64,000 nt of DNA from Rummeliibacillus pycnus_A (lineage in GTDB: Bacteria > Bacillota > Bacilli > Bacillales_A > Planococcaceae). Every line of letters begins with the position of its first letter. Position 1 is the stretch's first letter. Shown piece by piece: positions 26,210 through 35,035 of this stretch. The stretch is from positions 4,030,001 through 4,094,000 of the forward strand of contig NZ_CP132291.1 of assembly GCF_044359855.1 (NCBI RefSeq). The letters are read 5' to 3'. The notes beneath the pieces are model-generated. The model saw only the letters and a list, made by a program, of their open reading frames with translations, had not been told where the DNA came from and ran no database searches. Made by a program: the position numbers and the translations under genes.

Positions 26210-27118
26210 GTGTTGATAGCAGATAGTCAAATTAATAAAGAACTTTTGCTAAGCTCCATTGAAAATAATGTAGCGATGATCCAATTCAACTTAAATCGGG
26301 AAGTAGAATATGTAAATGAGCTTTTTGCAAAGACTTTAGGTTATCGAGTGGAAGAGATGTATGGAAAAAGTCATAAAGAATTTTGTTTTACTTCATATGT
26401 GAAAAGCGTAGATTATGAAAGATTTTGGAGGAATTTATTTTCAGGGAAAAGTTTTCAAGACAAAGTGGAGAGAATGGACTCATCTGGAAATTCTGTGTGG
26501 TTAGAAGTAACCTATATGCCTATATTTGCAGCTAATAGTAAAAAGGTGATAGGTGTATTGAAAATTGCTTCAAATATAACTGAACGCCAAAACATGATTA
26601 TTGATGTAGCAGATAATTTAAAGAAAATGTCAGAACAATTATTTAATAGCTCAGAAGCAGGTATAACAAGAAGTAAAGATTTACTTCATACCATAAATCG
26701 AATAACTGATGATTCTAAGGAAAATGTAGACAATTTAGTAAGCTTACATAATGAGGCTGATTCCGTTAAAGGAATAGTTAAAACAATTCGTGAAATTGCT
26801 TCTCAAACCAATCTATTGGCATTAAATGCTGCAATTGAAGCAGCAAGAGCAGGCGAATACGGTCGTGGTTTTGACGTAGTTGCAAAAGAAGTGAGAAAAC
26901 TCTCTGTTAGAGTTGAACATTCTATAACCGAGGTTAAAGAAAATATTGAAGGAATTGTGAAAGAAATTGAAAATGTTTCAGATAGTATTAATCGGGTATC
27001 TGAAAATGTGGAGAAAACAAACGAACAAATTAATGTGACAATCGAAGACTTCAAGAAAATATCCTCATCATCAGAAGAAATAGAAAAACGATCACGTACA
27101 TTTTTGGAAATCATTTAA
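26210..27118 (+). CDS. Soluble PAS-domain chemoreceptor
   Basis: About 302 residues without membrane segments. Residues about 15-130 form a PAS domain (SIENNVAMIQFNLNREVEY...NELFAKTLGYRVEEMYG, ending IASNITERQ), and residues about 135-302 form a short methyl-accepting signalling hairpin with ASQTNLLALNAAIEAARAGE then YGRGFDVVAKEVRKL. It is like the small cytoplasmic receptor YfmS of Bacillus. PAS sensing suggests redox, oxygen or a small ligand. The start is unsure: AAGGA precedes GTG codons at 26201 (two bases) and 26210 (eleven bases); the latter was taken. Confidence 0.8.
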   Translation: MLIADSQINKELLLSSIENNVAMIQFNLNREVEYVNELFAKTLGYRVEEMYGKSHKEFCFTSYVKSVDYERFWRNLFSGKSFQDKVERMDSSGNSVWLEVTYMPIFAANSKKVIGVLKIASNITERQNMIIDVADNLKKMSEQLFNSSEAGITRSKDLLHTINRITDDSKENVDNLVSLHNEADSVKGIVKTIREIASQTNLLALNAAIEAARAGEYGRGFDVVAKEVRKLSVRVEHSITEVKENIEGIVKEIENVSDSINRVSENVEKTNEQINVTIEDFKKISSSSEEIEKRSRTFLEII

Positions 27119-27264
27119 TAATATTTAAACTTACTCTAAAATAAAATGTAGCTTGAAGTAAACGAATGTACATTACTAATTTATTTTAGTGGTGTGCATT
27201 TTTTATTTTGGATTCGATTAAAAAACTTAAAACTTTTCTGAAACGGAGAAATCCAGATAATTAA

Positions 27265-27307
27265 AGGGCTATCTTAATGTGAAGAATTTCACGATTAAGA
27301 TAGCCCT
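27265..27307 (-). terminator. Terminator after luxS
   Basis: AGGGCTATCTTAAT (27265-27278) pairs perfectly with ATTAAGATAGCCCT (27294-27307). On the minus strand it is followed by TTTAATT, a weak U-tract, and it lies 50 bases after the luxS stop. Confidence 0.65.
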
Positions 27308-27359
27308 ATGCATTAAATAAAATCTTTATTTTTAAGAATTCAAGTTCGTATAATAAAAA

Positions 27360-27830
27360 TTATTCACCAAAAACTTGATGCCATTCATCGCGTTTTGCTA
27401 AAAATTCTTTTGCTAATTCTTGAGCACCTTCAAGGCTATGACTTGCTGCCCAGCCACATTGTACTTCGTTACAAGCTGGTACAGCTTTTGCATTAAGAAC
27501 ATCTTTTAATGTAAGTTCTAGAATATTTAGAACATCTTCATAATCATTATGGTTGATGAATGATAAATAAAATCCAGTTTGGCATCCCATAGGTGATAGA
27601 TCGATGACTCTGTCTGACTGGTTACGGATATTATCTGCCATTAGATGTTCAAGTGAGTGAAGTGCAGGCATTTCCATATGACCTTTGTTTGGTTGTTTAA
27701 AGCGGATATCATATTTGTGCACAACATCACCGTTTTGACCTTCCTTTACACCTGCTAATCGAACGTAAGGTGCAACAACTTTTGTATGATCTAAATCGAA
27801 ACTTTCTACATTAGTTTTATCTTTTGACAT
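27360..27830 (-). CDS. luxS: S-ribosylhomocysteine lyase
   Basis: A 156-residue LuxS. The metal site is visible as HSLEH (H58, H62) and the Cys of NEVQCGW (C125), and the catalytic cysteine is C83 in SPMGCQTGFY. The enzyme splits S-ribosylhomocysteine into homocysteine and DPD, the precursor of AI-2, in the activated methyl cycle. The ATG at 27830 follows AAAGGAGACGATC; a longer in-frame extension overlaps the preceding ABC gene and is rejected. It lies 13 bases after the ABC ATPase stop, so it is likely in that operon. Confidence 0.95.
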   Translation of the reverse strand: MSKDKTNVESFDLDHTKVVAPYVRLAGVKEGQNGDVVHKYDIRFKQPNKGHMEMPALHSLEHLMADNIRNQSDRVIDLSPMGCQTGFYLSFINHNDYEDVLNILELTLKDVLNAKAVPACNEVQCGWAASHSLEGAQELAKEFLAKRDEWHQVFGE

Positions 27831-27843
27831 ATGATCGTCTCCT

Positions 27844-28584
27844 TTAAATAAATTCCATAGATTGAATGAACGTTTGAATACGTTCATTTGATGTATTATT
27901 GAAAAATTGGTCGGTTGATCCGTCAAATAACAGCTCACCGTTTTCAAGGAACAAAATCCTATCAGCAACCTTACGAGCAAAGTTCAAGTTATGTGTGACA
28001 ATAATCATCGATTTTCCTTCTTCAGCTAACTTCTGTAATACCTTTAAAACCTCACCCTCAAGTTCGGGATCTAGGGCACTAGTTGGCTCATCGAACAATA
28101 AGAATTTCGGGTTCATTGCGAGTGCTCGAGCAATAGCCACGCGCTGCTGCTGACCGCCAGAAAGCTGAGACGGATAATGATTTTCGCGCTGTGACATGCC
28201 TACTTTTGAAAGTAATTCCTTTGCGTCTTCGAGTGATTGTTGCTTATCTTGCTTAAGTACAGTTACTGGACCTTCAATAACATTTTCGATAACAGTTCGG
28301 TGAGGAAATAAGTTAAAGCTTTGAAACACCATTGCTGTATTTTTTCGAATGGTCATCTTTTCAATCTTTGATATTGGTTGATCAAATGAAATGATTGTAG
28401 GAGGAATGGCAAGCAACCCTCTATTTGGTAATTCTAGCAAGTTAATGCATCGAAGTAAAGTTGATTTTCCAGAACCAGATGGTCCAAGAATTACAGTAGT
28501 TTCACCTTCATGAAACTGGATTGAAATATTTTTTAGGGCGATATGATCTCCAAATCTTTTCGTAATATCTTTGAATTGAACCAT
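27844..28584 (-). CDS. Amino-acid ABC transporter ATP-binding protein (cystine type)
   Basis: A 246-residue polar-amino-acid ABC ATPase: Walker A GPSGSGKST near residue 35, a Q-loop in MVFQSFNLFPHRTV, signature LSGGQQQRVAIARAL and Walker B LLFDEPTSALDP. With the permease and binding protein upstream it forms a complete importer. The close link to luxS and the family fit suggest L-cystine (TcyABC-type) as substrate, which is inference. It begins 15 bases after the permease stop, with GGAGGG upstream. Confidence 0.88.
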   Translation of the reverse strand: MVQFKDITKRFGDHIALKNISIQFHEGETTVILGPSGSGKSTLLRCINLLELPNRGLLAIPPTIISFDQPISKIEKMTIRKNTAMVFQSFNLFPHRTVIENVIEGPVTVLKQDKQQSLEDAKELLSKVGMSQRENHYPSQLSGGQQQRVAIARALAMNPKFLLFDEPTSALDPELEGEVLKVLQKLAEEGKSMIIVTHNLNFARKVADRILFLENGELLFDGSTDQFFNNTSNERIQTFIQSMEFI

Positions 28585-28599
28585 ATGGACAATCCCTCC

Positions 28600-29259
28600 T
28601 TAAACGTATTTGGAAGCGGCTTTTTCTAAACGGCTTTGGAAGTAAGTTAATATTGAACAGAAAGCAAGATAAATCAGCGCAACCAATGAATATATAGCTA
28701 GGGGTTCATATGTAACAGCCGTAATTTGTTGTCCAATCATGGTCATTTCTGCAATCGTAATACTTGCTGCAAGAGAAGTTCCTTTTACTAAATCGATAAA
28801 GTCATTCGTAATAGGGGGTAGAGAAATACGGAAAGTTTGTGGGGCAATTACGCGACGTAATACTTGACCGTAGCTCATACCTAGAGATTCTGCGGCTTCC
28901 CACTGTCCTTTCGGAATTGCTAAAATTGATGCCCGAATTGATTCCGAAGAATAGGCTCCTGTATTTAAGGCAAATGTAATAATCGCTGCTGTCCAAGGGT
29001 CAAGTTCAATTCCAGCATAAGGTAGACCATAAAATGCGATAAATAGCTGAACAAGTAATGGTGTACCTCTGAATATCCATACATAAATACTGAAGATCGC
29101 CTTTAACAGCTTGAAGTGTGAAAGTTTAACTAATGCTGTAATGATTGCAATGACTATGGCAAAAGCAAATGAAATAAGAGATAAAGGAAGAGTGATCGTT
29201 AGACCCGCTTTTAATACTGGCCATAATGCCTCCATTGCAACTTCAAGTGAACGTTCCAT
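28600..29259 (-). CDS. Amino-acid ABC transporter permease (cystine type)
   Basis: A 219-residue His/Glu/Gln/Arg-type permease with about five membrane helices. The GAYSSESIRASILAIPKGQWE and ESLGMSYGQVLRRVIAPQ stretch is the EAA loop that docks the ATPase. The ATG at 29259 follows TAGGAGGTCGTTTA; the longer frame from 29295 is not needed. It works as a homodimer with the ATPase at 27844 and the lipoprotein at 29322. Confidence 0.88.
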   Translation of the reverse strand: MERSLEVAMEALWPVLKAGLTITLPLSLISFAFAIVIAIITALVKLSHFKLLKAIFSIYVWIFRGTPLLVQLFIAFYGLPYAGIELDPWTAAIITFALNTGAYSSESIRASILAIPKGQWEAAESLGMSYGQVLRRVIAPQTFRISLPPITNDFIDLVKGTSLAASITIAEMTMIGQQITAVTYEPLAIYSLVALIYLAFCSILTYFQSRLEKAASKYV

Positions 29260-29321
29260 TAAACGACCTCCTATGGTGAATAAATAGAGTTGCAAGAATT
29301 AACAATCTCTAAATCTGAAGA

Positions 29322-30128
29322 CTATTTGTTCATGATATCTTTATTAAAGTATTTTTCTGAGATTTTAGAGAAAGTACCATCATCAAGTCTTTTTTGAATA
29401 ACTTCGTTTAATTTTTCGCGGAATTCATCTTGATTTTTGTTTAGGATAAGCGCAATATCTGTAGAACTTACTTTACCGTCTACGACTCGTAAATTTGCAT
29501 CAGGATGTTCTTTTAAATAAGTAAGGAAAGTTACTTCATCATGGATTGTACCATCAGCGCGTTTTTGAGTTACTAGGTCAAGGGATTGTGTTAAATTTTC
29601 GTTTGGAACAATTTCAGCGCCTAGATTCTTTGCATCTTGTGCAAAGTTAGAAGTAACTGTTTGTGCACTTTTTTTACCTTTATAGTCCTTAAGTGAATTG
29701 ATTTCTGTATTGTCTTTTCGAACTGCTAATACCGCACTTGAAACCATATAAGGAATGGTGAAGTCGTATTTTTGTTTACGTTCATCGGTAATAGAGATGT
29801 TATTTACAACAAAATCATATTTATCTGTATCAAGACCAGCTATTAGTGAATCCCATTTTGTTTCAACATAGTTGGGCTTCACGCCTAAATCTTTGGCAAT
29901 TTGATCTGCAATTTCATATTCGAAACCCGTTAATTTTCCTTTTGAATCATGGTAGCTAAATGGTGGGAACGTTCCTTCAAGACCAATATTAATAACACCG
30001 TCTTTTTGAATTTGTTCTAATTTGTTAAGTTTTTTGCCACTTTCAGCACTACTTTCGGCATCTTTACCACAAGCTGATAATGAAGCTAATACAACTAGTA
30101 AAATAATTGCTGTAAAAAATTTCTTCAT
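29322..30128 (-). CDS. Amino-acid ABC transporter substrate-binding lipoprotein (cystine type)
   Basis: A 268-residue solute-binding protein (SBP_bac_3 fold). The signal peptide ends in the lipobox LSAC (LVVLASLSACGKD), so it is a lipoprotein on the outer face of the membrane. GTFPPFSYHDSKGKLTGFEYE and the NNISITDERKQKYDFTIPY segment are typical of polar amino-acid and cystine binders. The ATG at 30128 follows GGAGGG. First gene of the operon ending in luxS. Confidence 0.88.
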   Translation of the reverse strand: MKKFFTAIILLVVLASLSACGKDAESSAESGKKLNKLEQIQKDGVINIGLEGTFPPFSYHDSKGKLTGFEYEIADQIAKDLGVKPNYVETKWDSLIAGLDTDKYDFVVNNISITDERKQKYDFTIPYMVSSAVLAVRKDNTEINSLKDYKGKKSAQTVTSNFAQDAKNLGAEIVPNENLTQSLDLVTQKRADGTIHDEVTFLTYLKEHPDANLRVVDGKVSSTDIALILNKNQDEFREKLNEVIQKRLDDGTFSKISEKYFNKDIMNK

Positions 30129-30496
30129 TAAAAAATCCCTCCTCAATTAATCCTTAGTAATCTTATTTGTATTATAAATATAATAAACTTATTGAAACTA
30201 AAAAACAATCTATATTTTCAGAAAGTTTAAAAATAAAACAGAATAATAGTGTTGTAAGAGGAAATTTAGAAATAAAGAATAGGGATTATGAAGAGGAGGC
30301 GATGGAATATCCGAAGAAGTAAAAAAAGATAATTAAAATAGTAGAAGGATAGCTCACTTGAGTTTTATCATAATCTGTGTAGGCTGAAATCTTTCGTTCA
30401 GCGATAAAATTCTCATACAATTCATTTAGAAAAAAAGAAAAGCCACTAAAAAGTGACTTATTGTATTCCTACAAAACTAGTCTTATAATCTAGTTC
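30129..30496. other. Upstream region of the cystine-type operon
   Basis: No gene seen. No S-box (SAM) riboswitch was recognised in front of the transporter operon. A minus-strand terminator for the next gene is at 30431-30459. Confidence 0.5.
30431..30459 (-). terminator. Terminator of the small membrane protein gene
   Basis: On the minus strand AAGTCACT and AGTGGCTT form a stem followed by TTCTTTTTTT. Confidence 0.75.
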
Positions 30497-30784
30497 TTAT
30501 TGAAAAATAATAATATACAGTATTGGCAGACCTATAAGCAGAATCCACAACATTGGTATAAGATTGATGATGATAGCAACGCGTCTTTTACGTAATCGAA
30601 AGATCCAAGCAATAATGGAACAAACTATTACCGCAATCGGATAGAGTCCAATTGCTAAGACAAAAGTTACGTTATATAGGTTGAAGCCCGCATCAAAACT
30701 CATAAACGACAATCCGAAAATCGGAAACCAGAAAACTATACAAATTAGAAAAAAGATTTGGCTAATTAATAGAAATATTTTCAT
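30497..30784 (-). CDS. Small three-helix membrane protein, unknown function
   Basis: A 95-residue protein with three hydrophobic segments (about residues 3-20, 36-60 and 72-92) and a basic RLRKRR cluster before the last, which points that loop to the cytoplasm. Family not recognised. The ATG at 30784 follows GGGGGAG; the ATG at 30796 overlaps that site. Located downstream of the TetR gene and possibly co-transcribed with it. Confidence 0.65.
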   Translation of the reverse strand: MKIFLLISQIFFLICIVFWFPIFGLSFMSFDAGFNLYNVTFVLAIGLYPIAVIVCSIIAWIFRLRKRRVAIIINLIPMLWILLIGLPILYIIIFQ

Positions 30785-30863
30785 AATCTCCCCCATTTGA
30801 ATAATTAATTACTGTAATCATGGATTCTTTTGAAAGAAGAGTAACTCAAGAACCTTCAATGAT

Positions 30864-31457
30864 CTACTCTTCTTTACCACATATGCCGTAAAAGAAAATA
30901 TGGTGCATACTTTCAATTAAATCTGTATTGTTTTCTTGATTAACCATTTCCACAAGTTCTTGATAATGCTTTAAACAAAAGTTTATGAATACTAAAAAAG
31001 CTTGCGTTGTAACTTTTTCTGAAATTTCTCCATTTTCTTTCCCATCCTCTATCAGTTTAATCATAGAGGGAATTATTTTTTCATTAGTTTCCTTTTGAAC
31101 ATACTCAGCCAATTCTTTGTCTTCGGTGAGTAACTGGTTAATTAGAAATGGTGATAAGGTATGATAAGCTTCCTTATCTTGTAGAATCATTTTTTCGATC
31201 TTTTCCTTAACTGTCCCATCCTGTTGCATGTATTTCTGAAAATCAGAAATAGATGAATCAATGTAATTTTTGACTACTTCATGTATTAACGCTTCTTTAC
31301 CACCAAAATAATTATAAATAGTCACTTGTGAAACCTGGGCAGTCTTAGCAATATCAGCAATACGTAAGTTGCTAGGCTCCAATGTTTTTAACATTTCAAG
31401 AGTCGTTTTTAAAATTTTATCTTTTATTAAAGCAGCTCTTTTCTCAAAACCGTTCAT
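30864..31457 (-). CDS. TetR-family repressor of the adjacent ABC exporter
   Basis: A 197-residue TetR protein with the usual N-terminal helix-turn-helix (IADIAKTAQVSQVTIYNYFG then GKEALIHEVV) and an all-helical ligand domain. It is divergent from a two-gene ABC exporter, and matched inverted repeats lie on both sides of the exporter promoter, so it probably represses both units and is released by a compound the exporter removes. The ATG at 31457 follows GAGGAGAAGG. Confidence 0.85.
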   Translation of the reverse strand: MNGFEKRAALIKDKILKTTLEMLKTLEPSNLRIADIAKTAQVSQVTIYNYFGGKEALIHEVVKNYIDSSISDFQKYMQQDGTVKEKIEKMILQDKEAYHTLSPFLINQLLTEDKELAEYVQKETNEKIIPSMIKLIEDGKENGEISEKVTTQAFLVFINFCLKHYQELVEMVNQENNTDLIESMHHIFFYGICGKEE

Positions 31458-31487
31458 TTCCTTCTCCTCAAATTGAAATTTCTTATT

Positions 31488-31587
31488 TATGAAATTATAA
31501 CATATTAATATTTCATAATTATATTGACACGATTATTGCCAAAGTTTAATATGATTATGAAATGTAAAGGAACAGATATTTCATAAT
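31488..31587 (+). promoter_or_regulatory. Promoter with two matched TetR-type operators
   Basis: TATGAAAT-N14-ATTTCATA occurs twice with identical spacing: 31488-31517 and 31556-31585. Between them lies the exporter promoter TTGACA (31524-31529), 17-bp spacer, TAATAT (31547-31552). The second copy covers the transcript start region, and the first could also block the divergent TetR gene. Confidence 0.7.
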
Positions 31588-31605
31588 TATTCAGGAGGTG
31601 TTAGC

Positions 31606-32490
31606 GTGTTAGAAGTTCATAATGTTACAAAAAAATTCAATAATGGAAAAGGAATATTCAATGTATCTTTTTCGATAATGCAAGGTGAGGTTTTCGGATT
31701 TTTAGGGCCAAATGGTGCTGGGAAGTCGACAACAATTCGTCATATTATGGGTTTTATGAAACCGGATACTGGATTTATAAAGGTTAATGATTTAGATACA
31801 TGGAAAAACCAAGGTGAAGTTCAAAAATTTATTGGCTATTTGCCAGGAGAAATAGCGTTTCTTGAAGGGATGACTGGTAAGGGTTTTCTAGATTTTATGA
31901 GTGAAATGCAAGGATTGAAAGACCTATCAAAGCGCAAAAAATTAATTGAACGCCTTCAATTTGATGTAAATACTCCAATACGTAAGATGTCTAAAGGAAT
32001 GAAACAAAAGGTAGGGATTGTAGCTGCTTTAATGCATGATCCTGAAGTCATTATCTTAGATGAACCGACATCCGGATTAGACCCGTTAATGCAAAGAGTG
32101 TTTATTGAATTAATTCTTGAAGAAAAAGCAAAAGGAAAGACAATCTTATTATCATCACACAGTTTGCCTGAAATTGAAAGAACGTGTGATCGGGCCGCAA
32201 TCATTAAGGACGGAATAGTAATTGCGGTAAAAGATATTCATGAATTACAATCCATGCAACGTAAGCTTTTTGAAGTAACCTTTCAAAATTCTTCTGATGC
32301 AGCAGCTTTTGCAAAATCGAACTTGCAGGTTGAACTTTATGAAAAAAATAAGGTGAGAGTGGCTGTACAGGGAAACTTTGATGAATTTTTGGCAGAAACC
32401 GCCAAATATCATGTGCGAAATATAGATGTGTTTACTCAGAACCTCGAGGAAATTTTCATGAATTATTATGATAATGCGGGGGGATTATAA
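31606..32490 (+). CDS. ABC exporter ATP-binding protein
   Basis: A 294-residue ATPase of the drug/bacitracin-exporter type. Walker A is GPNGAGKST near residue 36, the signature is MSKGMKQKVGIVAALMHDP, and Walker B is VIILDEPTSGLDP; the C-terminal 80 residues form the extra domain usual in this type. The GTG start at 31606 follows CAGGAGG. The last base overlaps the first of the permease gene, so the two are coupled. Regulated by the divergent TetR protein. Confidence 0.9.
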   Translation: MLEVHNVTKKFNNGKGIFNVSFSIMQGEVFGFLGPNGAGKSTTIRHIMGFMKPDTGFIKVNDLDTWKNQGEVQKFIGYLPGEIAFLEGMTGKGFLDFMSEMQGLKDLSKRKKLIERLQFDVNTPIRKMSKGMKQKVGIVAALMHDPEVIILDEPTSGLDPLMQRVFIELILEEKAKGKTILLSSHSLPEIERTCDRAAIIKDGIVIAVKDIHELQSMQRKLFEVTFQNSSDAAAFAKSNLQVELYEKNKVRVAVQGNFDEFLAETAKYHVRNIDVFTQNLEEIFMNYYDNAGGL

Positions 32491-33302
32491 TGAATTTTTC
32501 ACTTTATAAGCACATGATGAAAGTTCACCTAAAAGGAATGATGAATTATGCTATAGGATCAGCCTTTTATATGCTTCTAATGGTTTGGGTTTATCCTAGT
32601 ATCGCAGAAAATACAAAATCTCTAAATGATTTTATGAAAGTTATGCCAAAAGGTGTTATGAAGGCATTTGGATTTGAGAATGGCTTTGGAAGCTTTGAAT
32701 CATATATTTCGGGTGAATATTATGGAGTAATCCTAACAATTATCTTAACAATCTTTTGTGTTATGTTGCCTACTCAGCTAATGGCGAAATTAGTTGATCA
32801 AGGTTCAATGGCGTATTTATTAGCTACTCCTACTACAAGAGGGAAGATTGCTTTTACACAAGCAAGCGTTTTATTAACAGGTGTTTTTATTATTATGCTA
32901 ATTACGACCATTGCTGGTTTTGTGGGATACGGTCTATTTATGAAAGGAGAAAATTCATTTCATGCAATTAAATTTATTCAACTTAATATCGCAACGTTAT
33001 TCCTTTTCATTGCAGTAGGTGGGATTTCATTTTTAATATCTTGCTTGTCAAATGATGAAAAGAAAGCACTTGGAATCTCAGGTGTGATAGCGTTTGGCTT
33101 CTTTAGCTTAGATATGATCGGTAAGATAAGCGATAAGGTAGAATGGTTAAGAAATATAACTATTTATTCTTTGTTTAGACCAAGTGAAATCGTAAGCGGA
33201 AGTGCCGATATAGTGCAAACATCTATCATACTATGTTTTATTGGTATACTTACCGCTGGAATAGGTATTTTAATTTTTAGAAAACGTAATTTACCATTAT
33301 AA
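32490..33302 (+). CDS. ABC exporter permease
   Basis: A 270-residue ABC-2-like permease with six hydrophobic segments and a large first extracellular loop containing VMPKGVMKAFGFENGFGSFE, a pattern found in Bacillus YhcI/YfiM-like and antibiotic-efflux permeases. It should work as a dimer with the ATPase of the preceding gene. The exported compound is unknown; the TetR context suggests a toxic or signalling molecule. Confidence 0.8.
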   Translation: MNFSLYKHMMKVHLKGMMNYAIGSAFYMLLMVWVYPSIAENTKSLNDFMKVMPKGVMKAFGFENGFGSFESYISGEYYGVILTIILTIFCVMLPTQLMAKLVDQGSMAYLLATPTTRGKIAFTQASVLLTGVFIIMLITTIAGFVGYGLFMKGENSFHAIKFIQLNIATLFLFIAVGGISFLISCLSNDEKKALGISGVIAFGFFSLDMIGKISDKVEWLRNITIYSLFRPSEIVSGSADIVQTSIILCFIGILTAGIGILIFRKRNLPL

Positions 33303-33362
33303 TTAGAAATGTAAACGATTGATCAATTAGTGCCACAAGAAAATTTTTATAGTATATATCCG

Positions 33363-33456
33363 CTGTTGGATGAAGTGGAATTAGCTCCGCTTTCCGTGGG
33401 CGAACTGACCGAGGAGGCTCAACGATCGCCCGCGGAAAGCGCCATCTGGAGCGGCA
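33363..33456. repeat. GC-rich palindromic repeat, copy 2 (short form)
   Basis: A 94-bp form in which CCGCTTTCCGTGGGCG pairs with CGCCCGCGGAAAGCG, ending in GCCATCTGGAGCGG. It is the same family as the copy at 9945 but lacks the internal part. Confidence 0.75.
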
Positions 33457-33660
33457 TAATAAGTAAGTACTGTGAATGAAATTTTATTCGAAATATTGAG
33501 TTATTTATTTAGAAAATATTCGTATTGTTTAACTAGAAAAGCATTTATGAAATTGATACAGATAGCAACCTTTTTGATAGTATTTGAGAAAAGAATAATC
33601 TCTGGAAGATGTACTTGAATGGAGATTCAGTGAATATTGAACAAAATTTTCATCGTTAAA

Positions 33661-33704
33661 AAGCTGTAGTATACAAGATCTGATTGTATATTACAGTTTT
33701 TTTA
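33661..33704 (+). terminator. Orphan plus-strand terminator
   Basis: CTGTAGTATACAA pairs with TTGTATATTACAG, followed by T7. It may close the ABC exporter transcript through the repeat, or be left from a lost gene. Confidence 0.7.
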
Positions 33705-33999
33705 TTTATACAAATAGTATGTTTTACTTGCTGCTAGATAAACTTCAATGTGAGGTATTCGTTTAACTGAAAGCTACGCTAAATCAGCTATTAAAAATTA
33801 ATAGATTTTAGAGGATCTATGTTCTAAAAATCGAGAGAAAATCATCTAATTAAATAGAATTAATTGTTTTCAGAAATGGTATACAGGCATTTGTAATCTA
33901 TAGATGTTAATTTTATTAAATAGAAAATATGAATGGAAAGTTACGGTTTATTCATGGAATCTACTAAAAAATATAGTTCAAACAAATGGAGGGAAATAA

Positions 34000-34743
34000 A
34001 TGAGAAATGTGATTATAACGGGTGCAGCTGGAGGAATAGGACAAGCGTTAGTGAAAAAATTTGTAGAGCAAGATGATTTCGTATTTGCAACAGATCTGTG
34101 CCTTGACCAAGTCAAGAACTTAGAAGAAATATATCCAGGCAGAGTACAAGCTATCCAGTTAGATGTGACGAATGAAATCTCAGTGAAACAAGCCATACAA
34201 CATGTTGCTAGAAAGGGGCAAGTAGATGTCATTGTCAATAATGCAGGGCTCCAATATCGAGCAAAAATTGAGGATTTTCCAACAGAACAATGGGATCTTT
34301 TAATAGATGTCATGTTAAAAGGAACTTTTCTTATGACAAAACATGCAATGCCATACATGAAAGATCAGCAATATGGCCGAATTATCAATATATCATCCAT
34401 TCACGGGGATAAGGCAACTCCGGAAAAAGTAGCTTATGTAGCAGCAAAACATGGCGTGATTGGCATTACAAGAGTGACAGCACTAGAAGGAGCGAAATAT
34501 AATATTACTGCAAACGCTATTTTGCCCGGACCGGTAAAAACTCCACTTTTAGATAGACAAATCAAAGAATTAGAGGAAAAAGGGCTTGATGAAGGGCAAG
34601 CACTTGCCGAAATTATTTATCCAAAACAAGCGATGAAACGATTGATAACACCAGAAGAAGTTGCAGATGGCGTGTATTTTTTAACATCAAATGCAGCAAC
34701 GGGTATTACAGGTGAAAACTTAAGTGTTTCAGGTGGAATATAA
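34000..34743 (+). CDS. 3-hydroxybutyrate dehydrogenase-like SDR
   Basis: A 247-residue short-chain dehydrogenase. TGAAGGIG near residue 7 binds NAD, NNAG is at about residue 84, and the catalytic Ser, Tyr and Lys lie in ISSIHGDKA and YVAAKHG. The ILPGPVKTPLLDRQI and EEGLDEGQAL segments resemble 3-hydroxybutyrate dehydrogenases, which interconvert 3-hydroxybutyrate and acetoacetate in PHB or ketone-body use. It stands alone, so the exact substrate is inferred. The ATG follows GGAGGG. Confidence 0.8.
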   Translation: MRNVIITGAAGGIGQALVKKFVEQDDFVFATDLCLDQVKNLEEIYPGRVQAIQLDVTNEISVKQAIQHVARKGQVDVIVNNAGLQYRAKIEDFPTEQWDLLIDVMLKGTFLMTKHAMPYMKDQQYGRIINISSIHGDKATPEKVAYVAAKHGVIGITRVTALEGAKYNITANAILPGPVKTPLLDRQIKELEEKGLDEGQALAEIIYPKQAMKRLITPEEVADGVYFLTSNAATGITGENLSVSGGI

Positions 34744-35035
34744 ATTCTGTAAGTTAAAACAGGAAAATACCAAAATAATAACAATTCGCAATAATTTTAG
34801 ATTGAATAATAGTATGATAATGAAAGAATTAGTTTGGTTTTATTTATGACAGTTTTGAATAAGAAAGGTAGTACTATAATCCAGTTATATATACTATTAT
34901 TGATATGTGTTTGAAAATAAAGATAATATTGAAAGTTGAATCAAATGTACCATTTACAGATTTACCATATCTTTAGAGATAAAGCTATGGTAAAAATAAA
35001 GTAGGCATCAATTTTTTTTGGAAGGACGTACGATT

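Larger units (their letters stand above)
33303..33999. other. Intergenic region with repeat and orphan terminator
   Basis: No gene seen. Contains repeat copy 2 (33363-33456) and a plus-strand terminator at 33661-33704 that is 360 bases from the exporter stop. Confidence 0.55.

Noticed and set aside
27831..27980. N-terminal extension of LuxS
   Set aside because: It overlaps the end of the ABC ATPase gene, is unlike any LuxS, and the ATG at 27830 has a strong ribosome site and gives the family length.
30129..30300. S-box (SAM) riboswitch ahead of the cystine-type operon
   Set aside because: The short AT-rich leader shows no S-box motifs or terminator before the first gene.
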